From: Lingula anatina
Lineage: Eukaryota > Brachiopoda > Lingulata > Lingulida > Lingulidae
DNA length: 60,000 nt
Reading direction: 5' to 3'
Assembly (NCBI RefSeq): GCF_001039355.2
Contig: NW_019775746.1
Coordinates: forward strand, 847,947 to 907,946
Under the pieces are notes generated by a model that was not told where the DNA came from, ran no database searches, and worked only from the letters and a program-made list of their open reading frames with translations. Positions 26,401 through 39,720 of this stretch are shown here, one piece after another (within the stretch, counting starts at the first letter, position 1; each line of letters starts with the position of its first letter). A program made the position numbers and the translations under genes.

Positions 26401-29400
26401 CCAGACAATATTTCAACTTTACAGCATAGAATACTTGATCATCATCACATTCACACCTGGCTCAGTGTTTATGCTGACATTAACTAGCGGGTTGATTCCC
26501 TGTGTCATCCACCTATCTAAAGACCTGTCCCTGGAGCACTGAGGATTCTCAGACTCATGTCACAGCAACAAGATTGTATTATATTTCCTTTACCTGTACT
26601 GTGTTCACTATTACCTGTCCTTAAAGGGACAAATACAGGATATTTGCAGAAGAAAAAAATTTAGCTGACAAATTTTCTGGGACTCCTTTTCTCTAGTATT
26701 AACTGTTCTGCCTCTACTGTGCTTCAACTATTCTCAGTTGCATTCTATATATGTATATACTGCCTATGGTCCATTGTATCCTAAGCTGATCGAGAGAAGG
26801 AAAACTCGACTAAGTAATTCTACTCAGCAAGAAAATGCAGGTTTTGAACAAGTTTTTCATTTCTTTTTCATTTCAACAGATGGAAATCTAAAATAGATAA
26901 ATAATATTTTAATTATAAATTATTAAAGGACAAAGAAAAATTACCAGTGCTCTCCATTTCACATCATGTCTTCATATTTAGCATGTCATGCAGATCTTCC
27001 TTGCTCTTTTTTGTGCCTCCAAAAGAAATATCACATTTGTCACACGATATGCAAAGAGTTCAACTGTCATCCGTGAGACACATTTATTTGGAATGATAAA
27101 TTCGTGTTGTTTCTCCTTGTTGCCTTACAAGCTGCCTCCATTCATTAAACCTGAAGAGGTAAAAGACAGGTTTGAACAAAGCCTGATTATACCCAGCTTT
27201 AGGAAAGAAACACCTGATAGCAACCCATTCTGTCTGTTCCATCAGACTTTGTATGATCTGGCCTATTTTATAGCCTGCAAATAATTTTAAGAGAAACTCA
27301 CAACTTATTTTAGCAAGTGGATATCTGATTGTCCCCGTCCCATGGAAAAAAAACAACGTTTTTCTCATTTAATTTTCAAATTAGTTTCAACAAGAACACT
27401 TTTGCTCTTAATTTCAGCAATCAGAAATTTGACTTAATTTGACTGCTTCCCCTACCCCCCCCCCTCTCCTACATGCACCTTCCAAAGAAAATCAGCTAGT
27501 TTAACTGCTTTGTACCAAGCAGAAATGTCATCCCCACCCCCACCCTCCCACCCACCCCTGGATAACACACCTGTAATCCAGCACAACCCTTATTGTACTG
27601 CCTGCCAACTCAAAGCTCACAGAGAGAAATATGGCACAATGGGAGGCTGCAATGTTGTGGTCTGCTGATGAAATACTGTGTAACTATAGAATCTCGGGCT
27701 TGTTTCTTTAGGGTCACATGGTGATATGTAAGTCTGAGGACATGTCTGTACATATCTACCCATTTTAATGCTACCTTAATTGACACATTGGTGCATGTCC
27801 TAGGTCACACCCATGATGACAGGCTCCTGCCTCAGCTACATGTATACTGCTATATGTACCACCAACACATATAAAAATTCTAAAATAATCAACAAATCAT
27901 CACCAGTATTTTTCTGCACAGCTAGATCATGTTCAACGATGTCCCTAATTTAAGCAAACAGAAATATATTATATTTCTCATCCACCCACATACTGCCTAC
28001 CTCCTAAGATCCTTCACAACTTCCTCACACCCTCTGCAAATCACCCAAGTCCCCATACTTCATCTAAAACAAAATGGGAGCAATCCTTAATCCATCCCTT
28101 ATCAAAGAAAAACTGATCTAGGATCCTGTGTAGACTGCATGCTGTCAAGTGCCACAAATTACAGATTTTTCTCATTTAAAAACTCATTTTAACTGGTAAA
28201 GGTCGACTGAGCAGAGATGGGCAGACAGTGACATTTCACTGGGTTCCACCCACCACCATAACCTGGCTTCATTTACAGCATGACAAATCATATGGCACCT
28301 CTTTAATTTACATCATTTTTATAATCTACAAGTGCTACAGATACATACTCCTATAGTAATCCGTAGTTCCTATGCTGTAGCGGTTAGAGTGGTATCAGAG
28401 ATTATGAGAGAAGGCAGGCTCTGCACAAACAGTACTGACTTGGATGGATAGGCACCAAAGCACCGAACCCCATCACGAAAGTGACAGTGGGTGCACAAAT
28501 GAATGATCATGAAGAGCTAGATTGGACTGAATATATCGTGATAGTCAACCATCTTAACAGTTACCCTTATAAATTCATAACCATTATAGCTGTATGATAT
28601 TGCTTCTGAACACATATTAATATGCAGTCTACCTGAATTGCCATGCAGGTATAGTCTAGTAAAGGAGTCATATATACCAGTATACGAAATGTGTAGTGAA
28701 TCTTAGATATAATTCCCATGTCTCTGCATATTACTAGTATAACTTAAAAAACCTACCTTTATCTTCTGATGGTCTCAAGTAGTATGAAATTGAGCATTTT
28801 AATGGTCCTAAGATTGGTCTACATTGTACAATCATAAACATTAAAGTCATTGTAAATCACAAGACAATATCTGTAAAACAGCATTCTAATATTACCATAC
28901 CTTCTTGTATTGATCAAACTAACAAGCTCTTGATTATAAATTTGTGTTTGAGTACTAGTAACATTCCTGGCCCTTACCTGACTGCAAAAGAAGACCAGCC
29001 TCAGTAGAAATGATAACTCAGTCTATATCCACATTAAGCCTTCCTTAATCGTTGTAGCAACAAAACAGTGTGCATACACACATCACAACATGTGTGTGTG
29101 GATGACTCGGTCTACTAGGAATGAAATCATCAACAAATTGCGTACTAATCCAAACACGCTCTCACGACCTTACCGGCACTGGGGACTGTTGAAAGAAACT
29201 TCCACAAAGGAAGATCAAAACACATGCAGACAATTGCTGGAATAATAGGTCCGAGGGTCCAACGAGCCTAGTATGGCGGAAATGAGCAAGTCTCGCTACA
29301 CAGCACTGAAATAGGGCTGTAGAATAAGCCTCGCATCTTCTGTACACTGATACAACACTGAAGGCACTCTAGTTTCAATACTTCTCATTTCTCACCTTTA

Positions 29401-29940
29401 GATCAACACAAAGCGGTGCTTTGTTGTTGGTCTCAATTGATTTAATCAGTCCTATAATCGTGTACCATAGAGCAGGCAGCGTTGGATTATATTAATATAC
29501 AATGCTATTATAATGTCCAGCTTTAATGGTGCCCCTGCTTTCTACAGTCACTAGCCCCCATGTTGTTTTTAATAACACAGGCTCTGGCTTCCGAGCCTTT
29601 TATCAAAGGACCAATCACAGGTAAAACACCTTCGCTGATTAGATTTTCTTTGTGCCTGGCCATTGTGAGATGTTTATCAATAAATGCCTTTGCGTAAGCC
29701 AATTTGTTAAATGCTATAAATTTCGCTTTGTGGATGACTCCATGTACGCCCACTGCCTGGGGAGCTGAAGCGCACGACTTACTCAATCTCTTATGGTTGC
29801 ATTCACATTACAACTGGACAGACTGTGCCATGATCACCATAGAATTAAACTACACAGGCAATCAAAACAGAATATTTGCTACAATTTTAGGTATCAGTAA
29901 AGGTAAAAGATAACTGTATGGAGAAATGTTAGGCTTGTAT
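23422..29940 (+). repeat. large direct duplication A, copy 1 (probable unmerged allele)
   Basis: Collinear with 29970-36752 from TTTTTTCATCAATACTTCC onward to GTTAGGCTTGTAT. It differs by scattered substitutions, short indels and microsatellite length. It ends two bases before a single N at 29943. No gene is recognised inside. It lacks the MITE found at 34411-34587 in copy 2 and a further stretch of about 54 bases near 34230. Confidence 0.93.
24979..25081. repeat. compound TG/CATG repeat, copy 1
   Basis: Alternating purine-pyrimidine tract mixing TG units with GTGCATGCACGTG blocks; the allelic counterpart at 31541-31625 is mostly plain TG. The open frames across it are repeat artefacts. Confidence 0.9.
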
Positions 29941-29942
29941 CA

Positions 29943-29943
29943 N
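29943..29943. other. single-N assembly gap at the junction of duplication A
   Basis: Copy 1 stops at 29940 and copy 2 starts at 29970, with 26 unmatched bases after the N. The gap lies inside a MITE whose complete form is at 36607-36832. Confidence 0.95.
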
Positions 29944-31540
29944 ATGCTATCTGGGATACCTCCCATATATTTTTTCATCAATACTTCCTTAAATTACACT
30001 AAGCAACTTAAACTGGAGTGAACTTTAACATAAATACATAAAATTCCTCACAACAAAGGACTTGCAGTGGCTCTATGCAAGCACCCTGAAAAGATCTGAA
30101 AGCAAACAATGTTAAATATTGAACCTTCACAACAAAAAAACTTTGAAATACGATAAACTACCAGGCCTAGAACCATGTTTTTGTTCCACCCCTGCAACGT
30201 GGTATAATGAGATCAAAATGAAGTTGTATCGTTTGCCAAAAGCGCCGCCTACCACACCCTCTCTGGTTTCTTAAAACCACATCATCCTCTTTGTGTGACC
30301 TAACACCCTCGCTGCGAGCCTGGCACGCGGGTTTTGTGGCCACATGAATTGACTTGTTTTGTGAAATCTTCTGACCTGGCTTTTGATATTTGATAATATT
30401 TGTCCATGATTTTCCACCTATGAACCTGCACAAAGTGTATCATGAGAGGGAGCAGTGAGTGATACAGTCTACCAAACTGGACGGAAAGTTTGTTTCTGCA
30501 ACAGCAGATATTTCTTAAGTTTTGTCTAAAGCTGCATGTTGAACAAAGTTGTCTTTACAACCTATGTACATATGATTGTGTGATTTTGGCTTACAGGCCA
30601 ACTGATACTTAACAAGTTATCAAGTAAGCCAAAACATGCAACATGTTTCTGTTATTCTGTTATTGATGCACACTGCATTTTTGTGGGACCCAAGATTAAA
30701 GATACCAGTTTGAATACTGATGAACATGTACATGCGAACCCTTAATATGTAATGGATCTAAGATATATTAGTTACTAACATCAATAAATATGTTATTTTT
30801 ACATGTATGTGTGTAATAATGTTAATTTGTTTCTTTTCATTTTTGACAGTCTGTGTCTGTTGCAATTAATTCTAGTTTTTTCTTTCAAAAAAAAAAAAAA
30901 AAAAGATTTCATGCCAGAACAAGCCCAGTAGGTGTATTAGGTATCAAACTCAACTGTGTACAGACATGACCTGCAGAAAAGAACCTACAACTGACTGCTC
31001 ATCTTGTTCTTCTCACTCCCACCATATTACATTTCACACGCCTTAATTCCCCGCACAGCAAGAGATTGTAATTTGTCAACAGGCAAGTGGAGAGGCAGCC
31101 ATTCTTCCCTGGTGCCCTTCCATTCAGCCTTAACACAATGTCCTCCTCTAGGAAGTATTCATTTCTAAGGTAAATGGAATCTACAGGTTCTAGAGGACAC
31201 TGAAGTGGTGGATAGATTTCCAAGCATGGAGTAATGAATACATAACAAAGAACAAGGTTCTATAACATGTTATAAGGGGATAAAGGAGAGGACCCACATG
31301 TGGTGCTTTTCAAAAACAAATTTGTGGTTTTAGCCCATAATACATTACAGCTCAAACTGCACAATAATTTTCTCTAGAAATGTCTATGGTAGTGGGAGTA
31401 GTGGGAGAGGACGGGTGAGAAAAAAAGAAAGAAAAAATATCATTTCCCTCATTTAAGTATCCAAGACCTGACATTAACACTGTACGTGTCTTGTCACGGT
31501 ATATTGGTTTATTGTGTGTCTATATATATATATGTGTGTG

Positions 31541-31573
31541 CGTGCTTGTGTCTACTAGTGTGTGTGTGTGCAT

Positions 31574-31614
<41 letters not shown>

Positions 31615-31625
31615 TGTGTGTGTGC
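31541..31625. repeat. (TG)n microsatellite, copy 2 of duplication A
   Basis: Counterpart of the compound repeat at 24979-25081, with a more uniform TG tract and a single CATGCACG interruption. Confidence 0.9.
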
Positions 31626-34410
31626 TGTACTACTACACTGAAGCTCAGCTGAGATGCAGGTATGCATACAGATAAGACTCCTGGCACACCTGTAAATGTG
31701 ATCATGTTTGTCATTCATGGAGGTGCGTGTCATCTCACACATAGCATCACAGTAACCTGGACACCAACAACCAGGAGACAGCAGAGATACCTCAGGTGTG
31801 GTCTTCTGCCAGCCATTTATCACATCATCTGATCTACCTGAGGGAGGGCAATTGCTGTTGTTCTTAAAGAGATTAAGACTCTCTTTGCAATTACGTACTC
31901 TAATAGTAGGTACTTAACCAGGGCTCAGAATGGGATTTTTATTCACTTGATTCACTTAATGGCATTTTTTGCTACATTATCATACCAGTAAGAAAGCTAC
32001 TAAGTAATCTATTTTCAATAACTACTGGAAATTCAGTTATCATGTTTGTCTTTTCAGACTGACATAAACACATTCGTGATCCTACGGCTTTCTTGTAAAG
32101 TCCAGGATAAAATACATTATTTGCCATGAAAATCCATCTTTTCACAGCACCTAAAATATTTCCAAATTTCCAAATTACTGACATAATAGTACATCAACTG
32201 TACAGTATCTACAACATCAAAGCTGAAGAGACAGGGAGTTAGAAAGGTTTGTCTTAAAAGAAGGTATGTATTTGACAAATGGTTCAGGTACAAACAAGAC
32301 TTTCCGTGTTTTTGCACCATATTACAACCACACTAGAGTGGGGATAGAATTCCAATTTATGGGTGCATTTCCAAGAGGTTCAGATGGATTGTTCCATGGT
32401 GTTGAACATATGTCAGTAAATTCATCTCTGTTAAATCCACAGTTAAGAAAATTCTCAAGCAAAAAAAAATCATATATAAGGTCCCATGGACAACATACCA
32501 TGCATCAAACAACTCAGTTGCAGTAGCCTAGTTTTAACTAAAAAGTTTGGAATCCATCCCAGAGACCCCAAAACTATTTCAGTCTAGTATAAACATACAC
32601 ATGTATGTGTTGGAATCTAGAGATGTCCCTGTTATACAAGCTGCCGTAACAGCTATGACATGCTAACAGTAGTCACGCAGCATTGTGTCTCTGTGTTACG
32701 TGCTGGGTGCTTTAAAGTCACCACATTTTGGAAATCATCCATAAATTATTACGCTTTTATTAAGATCACCGAGTGATTGATCATAGCTATAGAGTATTAT
32801 ATTACTGCTACTTACCTTTTTGTCTTCTTGAAGAAATTTTACCCTGTATCATGGAACATTTTTTACACAATTTCATGTCTTATTGTTATGTAATTTCACT
32901 GCCAATTTCTGCATTACAATGACAGTCAGCAGTTTTCATCTTTTTTTCCCAGGCAATATTTTAACTTTACAGCATACCGGTAGAATACTTGATCATCATC
33001 AGATTCACACCTGGCTCAGTGTTTATGCTGACATTAACTAGCAGTATGATTCCCTGTGTCATCCACCTATCTAAAGACCTGTCCCTGGAGCACTGAGGAT
33101 TCTCAGACTCATGTCACAGAAATAAGATATATTATATTTCTTTCACCTGTACTGTGTTCACTATTACCTGTCCTTTAAGGGACATATACAGGATATTTGC
33201 AGAAGAAAAAAAATCTAGCTGACAAATTTTCTGGGGCTCCTTTTCTCTAGTATTAACTGTTCTGCCTCTACTGTGCTTCAACTATTCTCAGTTGCATTCT
33301 ATACATGTATATACTGCCTATGGTCCATTGTATCCTGAGCTGAGAGAAGGCAAACTTGACTAAGTAATTCTACTGAGTACTCAGCAGGAAAATGCAGGTT
33401 TGTAACAAGCTTTTTCATTTTTTTTTATTTCAACAGATGGATAAGCACAGGAAATCTAAAACAGATAAATAAATAAATAATATTTTTAATTATAAATTAT
33501 TAAAGGACAAAGAAAAATTACCAGTGCTCTCCATTTCACATCATGTCTTCATATTTAGCATGTCATGCCTGCAGATCTTTCGTGCTCTTTTTTGTGCCTC
33601 CATAAGAAATATCACATTTGTCACACGATATGCAAAGAGTTCAACTGTCATCCGTGAGACACATTTATTTGGAATGATAAATTCGTGTTGTTTCTCCTTG
33701 TTGCCTTACAAGCTGCCTCCATTCATTAAACCTGAAGAGGTAAAAGACAGGTTTGAACAAAGCCTGATTATACCCAGCTTTACGAAAGAAACACCTGATA
33801 GCAACCCATTCTGTCTGTTCCATCAGACTTTGTATGATCTGGCCTATTTTATAGACTGCAAATAATTTTAAGAGAAACTCACAACTTATTTTAGCAAGTG
33901 GATATCTGATTGTCCCCGTCCCATGGAAAAAAAACAACGTTTTTCTCATTTAATTTTCAAATTAGTTTCAACAAGAACACTTTTGCTCTTAATTTCAGCA
34001 ATCAGAAATTTGACTTAATTTGACTGCTTCCCCTACCCCCCCCCCCTCTCCTACATGCACCTTCCAAAGAAAATCAGCTAGTTTAACTGCTTTGTAACAA
34101 GCAGAAATGTCATCCCCCCCACCCCCCATCCCCCTGGATAACACACTTGTAATCCAGCACAACCCTTATTGTGCTGTCTGCCAACTCAAAGCTCACAGAG
34201 AGAAATATGGCATAGTGGGGGGCTGCAATGATACCCCTCATGTCTTTAAACAGCATTCAAAATTTTTTGTTAATACTTTTATCATGTTGTGGTCTGATGA
34301 TGAAATACTGTGTAACTATAGAATCTCACGTTTGTTTCTTTAGGGTCACATGGTGACATGTAAGTCTGAGGACATGTCTGTACATATCTACAAGTATTAA
34401 TGCTACCTTG

Positions 34411-34587
34411 CAGGGGTGGATCAAGAGATATTTTCTGACAGTCTTCCAAATTATCTTTGTTGATCCATCCTCCATTTTGACCATCTTCCGATCTCTTCCG
34501 ACAGAAAAAATTTAGTACCCGTCAATGCAAACTTGAAAATCTGACCATCTTCCAGAAGACCCAGAAGACTGCCTTAATCCGCCCCTT
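34411..34587 (+). mobile_element. 177-bp MITE, CAGGGGYGGATC family, present in one copy only
   Basis: Starts CAGGGGTGGATC and ends AATCCGCCCCTT, with a direct repeat CCTTG at 34406-34410 and 34588-34592. The matching site in copy 1 (near 27772-27780) has no insertion. The body closely matches 49829-49997, for example TTTTCTGACAGTCTTCC. No coding capacity, so it must have been moved by a transposase encoded elsewhere. Confidence 0.85.
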
Positions 34588-36606
34588 CCTTGACACATTG
34601 ATGCATGTCCCAGGTCACACCCAGCAGGCTCCTCAACCGAATGCCTCAGGTGCTCACCTACGTATCACCAACAAATATTCTAAAATAATCAGTTATCACT
34701 AGTACTTTTGTGCACAGCTATATAGATCTGATCCATGTTTTGCCCTTGTTTTACCCTTGCTATTAACTTTAACAAGCAGAGAAATGATTATGTTTTTCTC
34801 CACCTATACGACTTGCCCACATCCTAGGAGTCTTGCCTACACCTTCTTCAGGCTGATCTGCAATTTTTATCACCCAGGTCCCCATACTTCTTCCAAAACA
34901 AAATCCTTCCTTCTATCCTCTAACAAAGCAAAACTGATCTAAGAACCTGTTAAGCACCACAAATTAAAGCTTTTCCTAAAACTCACTTCAACTGGTAAAG
35001 GTGGACTGAGGACAGAGGGCAGACAGTGACATTTCACTGGGTTCCTGCCCACTGTCATCGTCATAAATTGGCTTCATTACAGCATTGACAAATCATATGG
35101 CACCTCTTTAATTTACATCATTTGTATAATTTACAATGCTATATAGATACATATATTCCTATAGTAATCTGTAGTACCTACCAGGTATACTGTACTGGTA
35201 TAAGAGATCATGAGAGACCCCAATTAAGGATCGATTTGCACAAACAGCAGTGACTTCCCAATACACATGGATTAGTACCACAGCACCAAACCCCATCACA
35301 AAAGTGACAGTGGGTGCACAAATGAATGATCATGAAGAGGTAGATTGGACTTAATATATCGTGATAGTCAACCATCTTAACAGTTACCCTTATAAATTCA
35401 TAACCATTATACCTGTACGATATTGCTTCTGAACACATATTAGTATGCAGTCTACCTGAATTGCCATGCAGGTATAGTCTAGTTTATGAGTCATATATAC
35501 CAGTATATGAAATGGGTGGTGAATCTTAGATATAATTTCCATGTCTCTACATAATATTACTAGTATAACTTCAAAAACTAACCGTTATCTTCTGATGGTC
35601 TCAAGTACGTAGCAGGGAGTATGAAATTGAGCATTTTAATGGTGCTGAGATTGGTCTACAATCATAAACATCTAAGTCATTGTAAACACAAGACAATACC
35701 TGTAAATTCTAACATTACCATACTTTTTTGTATTGATAACACTATCAAGCTCTTGATTATAAATTTGTGTTTGAGTAATATTCCCCTTACCTGACTGCAA
35801 AAGAAGACCAGCCTCAATAGAACTGATAACTCGTCTATATCCACATTAAGCCTTCCTTAATCGTTGTAGCAACAAAACAGTGTGCACACACACATCACAA
35901 CATGTGTGTGTGGATGACTCGGTCTACTAGGAATGAAATCATCAACAAATTGCGTACTAATCCAAACACGCTCTCACGACTTTACCGGCACTGGGGACTG
36001 TTGAAAGAAACCTCTACAAAGGAAGATCAAAACACATGCAGACAATTGCTGGAATAATAGGTCCGAGGGTCCAACGAGCCTAGTATGGCGGAAATGAGCA
36101 AGTCTCGCTACACAGCACTGAAATAGGGCTGTAGAATAAGCCTCGCATCTTCTGTACACTGATACAACACTGAAGGCACTCTAGTTTCAATACTTCTCAT
36201 TTCTCACCTTTGGATCAACACAAAGCGGTGCTTTGTTGTTGGTCTCAATTGATTTAATCAGTCCTATAATCGTGTACCATAGAGCAGGCAGCGTTGGATT
36301 ATATTAATATACAATGCTATTATAATGTCCAGCTTTAATGGTGCCCCTGCTTTCTACAGTCACTAGCCCCCATGTTGTTTTTAATAACACAGGCTCTGGC
36401 TTCCGAGCCTTTTATCAAAGGACCAATCACAGGTAAAACACCTTCGCTGATTAGATTTTCTTTGTGCCTGGCCATTGTAAGATGTTTATCAATAAATGCC
36501 TTTGCGTAAGCCAATTTGTTAAATGCTATAAATTTCGCTTTGTGGATGACTCCATGTACGCCCACTGCCTGGGGAGCTGAAGCGCACGACTTACTCAATC
36601 TCTTAT

Positions 36607-36832
36607 GGTTGCATTCACATTACAATCGGACAGACTGTGCCATGATCACCATAGAATTAAACTACACAGGCAATCAAAACAGAATATTTGCTACAATTTT
36701 AGGTATCAGTAAAGGTAAAAGATAACTGTATGGAGAAATGTTAGGCTTGTATTAGCCTGATCACAATCAACACTCACTGTGTGATTTAAATCGATACTAT
36801 TCAATCTATTAGGGAGTATTGTGAACGCAACC
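36607..36832 (+). mobile_element. 226-bp MITE with GGTTGC termini
   Basis: The ends GGTTGCATTCACATTAC and the complement of GTATTGTGAACGCAACC match at 15 of 17 bases and are flanked by TTAT on both sides (36603-36606, 36833-36836). Size, non-coding nature and TTA-type target duplication fit a PIF/Harbinger-like MITE. A truncated allele begins at 29795 and is cut by the gap at 29943. Confidence 0.65.
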
Positions 36833-39280
36833 TTATAGCTCCCAATAAATTTTCAATAATGTCACAGACACTTCAATGGTAATTTGTAAACAGGCGAACT
36901 GTTTTGTCAAATAACACGTAGAGCTGGTACCGAGGGTTTGTCGGGGCATGTTCCACACATAAATCGTTGACAAAGTCACAACTCTGTCCTTCACTGGACA
37001 AATAAACATAGGGCAAATGGTCATTCTAACAGTCACTCATGTCTGACCATTGAGACCCCAAAATTTTTAAGAGTCAATATTTGTTGAAGATTGCAAAGTG
37101 TGGGAAATTGTACCATATTATTGTCACAAAGCTGTGGCTGGTACCATATCAATAAATAGAATTCTGAGTAGGATTCAATACAATGTGCTCTGTACAGCTT
37201 ATTCAACTCAATAATAAAATAACAATAACTACATTTAAAACTATATAAAGATAATAATTTGACCATTTTTATTGTATATTTTTATTAAAATCAATAACTC
37301 TTATGTGTACTTTTATGAAGTATGTATATACATGGTGTCACTGGTGGTATTGTTCGTCTCATTCAATTTTCTTACAGATAGCATGATCTATTACGTTGTA
37401 TAACATCAATAATTAAAAATAGATGAATCACTGACAATGCTTATGCCTGTCATACCCCTATCTCACCCCCACCCCTCTCAACCCCCACTTCAATTTTAAG
37501 TTATTAAAACATAAGTAAACAAAAATAAATGGTCTCTTCAAGAAATTTAATCATCAAAATTTGACAAAAGACATTCTGAGAACAATGACAATTTGACCGG
37601 GCATGGAGTATTATACATGATTATATTTCTGTGTCGTGCAGTCCTGGGACGTCTCTTTGTCTGCTGACATGTCAACTTTAAGACGACTTTGTGCCTGACA
37701 GTCTCAGCACGTGAATCAATATTTGTTCATTATTGAAACACACAGGAAAATAATATTCATCACAACTCACCGCTAAGTGAATGGTCGACTGCTCGCTGCT
37801 GCTGGTTAGGAATATAATGCATGTTCACACCAGGAGCAAATATTGAAAATAAGGTCAGAAACAGACTGTTTGGTACCAGAATTCTTGCCAGTTAAGGATA
37901 AAAAACCTGAAAGTGTAAAATATCATTTTATGTGATGGAGATGGAAATTATGATAGGATCACATCAAGATTAGATTGAGCCCAAAGAGACTATATGATAA
38001 AGGTTAGAATCACCAAATGAAGAATAATTGGATCAAATATTAATTGTCTTCAAGCCCCAAATTATAAAAGCCTGTTTTAAGTGATGGATTATAGGAAATT
38101 AAGTCCAAGATCACCTTAATATTTACTGGACAGAAATTTAGTCTCCAGATAAAACAAGAGTTGTCAACAGGCTGCCAAACCCCACTTTAACAATCTGACT
38201 GACTTGTGATACTATTTACTCTCTTAAAATTTCTTCTTTTCTTGGTCCAAGTGGAATCCTTCGTGAACTCAGCTATACTGGGACACTACTTCATTACTTA
38301 CATATTTGCATATGTGTCATAGAAGAGGTCAAATTGATTATAATGCAATAAATCAAATGCATAAATTGACTTATCATCTGAAAGTACAACAATTATTTGT
38401 CAAATATATTTTCGAGTCAAACTGTGAAATCAGTCTGACTGAAGCCCCAGACTTGGAGACCACTTTGTACCACTAGATCTAAATAATTGCATTTAAATGT
38501 AATATAGGAACCAGTCTTCTGCCCCATTTGATTAATCTGTATTGATATGTCTACTGATTATTCTGCATGTTAGTATATAGTTTCAATTATCTATAATCAC
38601 TTCTTGAACTGATAACTGGAAATAGTCGTTGAGTCACAGCAATCGCTCAATGAAAACTGCCAAGATAAACTCACCGAGGTGTGCAGAGGGCAATCATCAA
38701 TTCAGCGTCAATTAAATTGTACATTTCCACTATTTCTTTCACATATCATGTTCCTGACATTCGTGATTGAAAGATTGCTAAAAAGTGTAAATTAAGGCCA
38801 CTTTATATTTTTTCCGTTAAAATAAACACATCAAGATTGAATGGAATGACTTCACACCTACTAAAGCAAAGAAAAGAAGACCTTAACTGCAGTATTTTGA
38901 AAGCAAGTTCAGAAAAACAAGTACTTGACACAGTGTCTGACACAGACAGAGTAAATCGAGTTATCTCAACCTCGAACTCAGAGAAAAATTTCCCAAGTTT
39001 CTAATCTGTCGAACACAAATTATTGCACGGCTGTCACCTAAAGGAGCTGTTTATCTTACCTGATGTTACCATAGGGGTTACAAATTGATATTCCCAATAG
39101 GTGGCATTTTACAGTAAGTCAAATAACCCCACAGGGTACAGTAGCCCTGAGGATGGTTTCCCAGTAACATAAGTAGCCATAGCCTTTGTAGAAATTGTTG
39201 ATGACATAAGAACTTATGTTGCAGTACATGAACCAAGGGACAAATATATATCAAAACTTTGGGTATTAAACCATTCTAAT

Positions 39281-39343
<63 letters not shown>

Positions 39344-39511
39344 TAGAAAAACTGGGTATCTAAGAGTATGGGTGAGCGGTGGCAGAGGGGGTGCCAACGA
39401 CAGGTGCCCCCACCTTGCACTGACAATGACTATTAAAGTACATCTCTTTTCACTATACCTCTTCATAATCAGTCATAATGCACCAACTGCTTGCTGACTG
39501 TTGCACCCCAT
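36833..39511. other. intergenic stretch including a long (GA)n tract; no gene seen
   Basis: AT-rich, only short open frames, none recognisable. Contains the GA microsatellite at 39283-39339. Confidence 0.4.
39283..39339. repeat. (GA)n microsatellite
   Basis: About 28 GA units. The minus-strand open frame with poly-Ser/Leu across it is a repeat artefact. Confidence 0.97.
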
Positions 39512-39720
39512 TTCCATAGATTAGATCGACCTACTTTAAATCGACCTAACTCCCTGGGGGTTCAAGCTAAATAGCTGTCAGCTGGGCAGACACGAAAGTA
39601 AATTACCCCTTTACTGCTTGTAGTAGGCGGGACGGACATTTAAGTCGGATTATCTGAAAGTAATCTAGTGAGACTCCCCACGGGGATAGATCGATCTAAA
39701 ATCTATGGGAATAGAGCCTT
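39512..39720 (+). mobile_element. 209-bp MITE, internally deleted relative of 6791-7440
   Basis: Terminal inverted repeats: left TTTCCATAGATTAGATCGAC, right the complement of TTCCCATAGATTTTAGATCG. The body matches the reverse complement of 7288-7437. It lacks the roughly 450-bp internal part of the long form. The target duplication is not clear. Confidence 0.72.

Larger units (their letters stand above)
29970..36752 (+). repeat. large direct duplication A, copy 2 (probable other allele)
   Basis: Counterpart of 23422-29940. It continues past the point where copy 1 is cut by the gap, into unique sequence, as expected if copy 1 is a redundant contig end. It carries one extra MITE (34411-34587). 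Confidence 0.93.

Noticed and set aside
28376-28430. GCGGTTAGAGTGGTATCAG, considered as a tRNA A box
   Set aside because: No B box at the right distance, and the duplicate copy has lost the pattern.
29523-29786. 87-codon minus-strand open frame identical in both copies
   Set aside because: The identity extends well beyond the frame into non-coding sequence, so it does not argue for coding; kept as a conserved-block finding instead.
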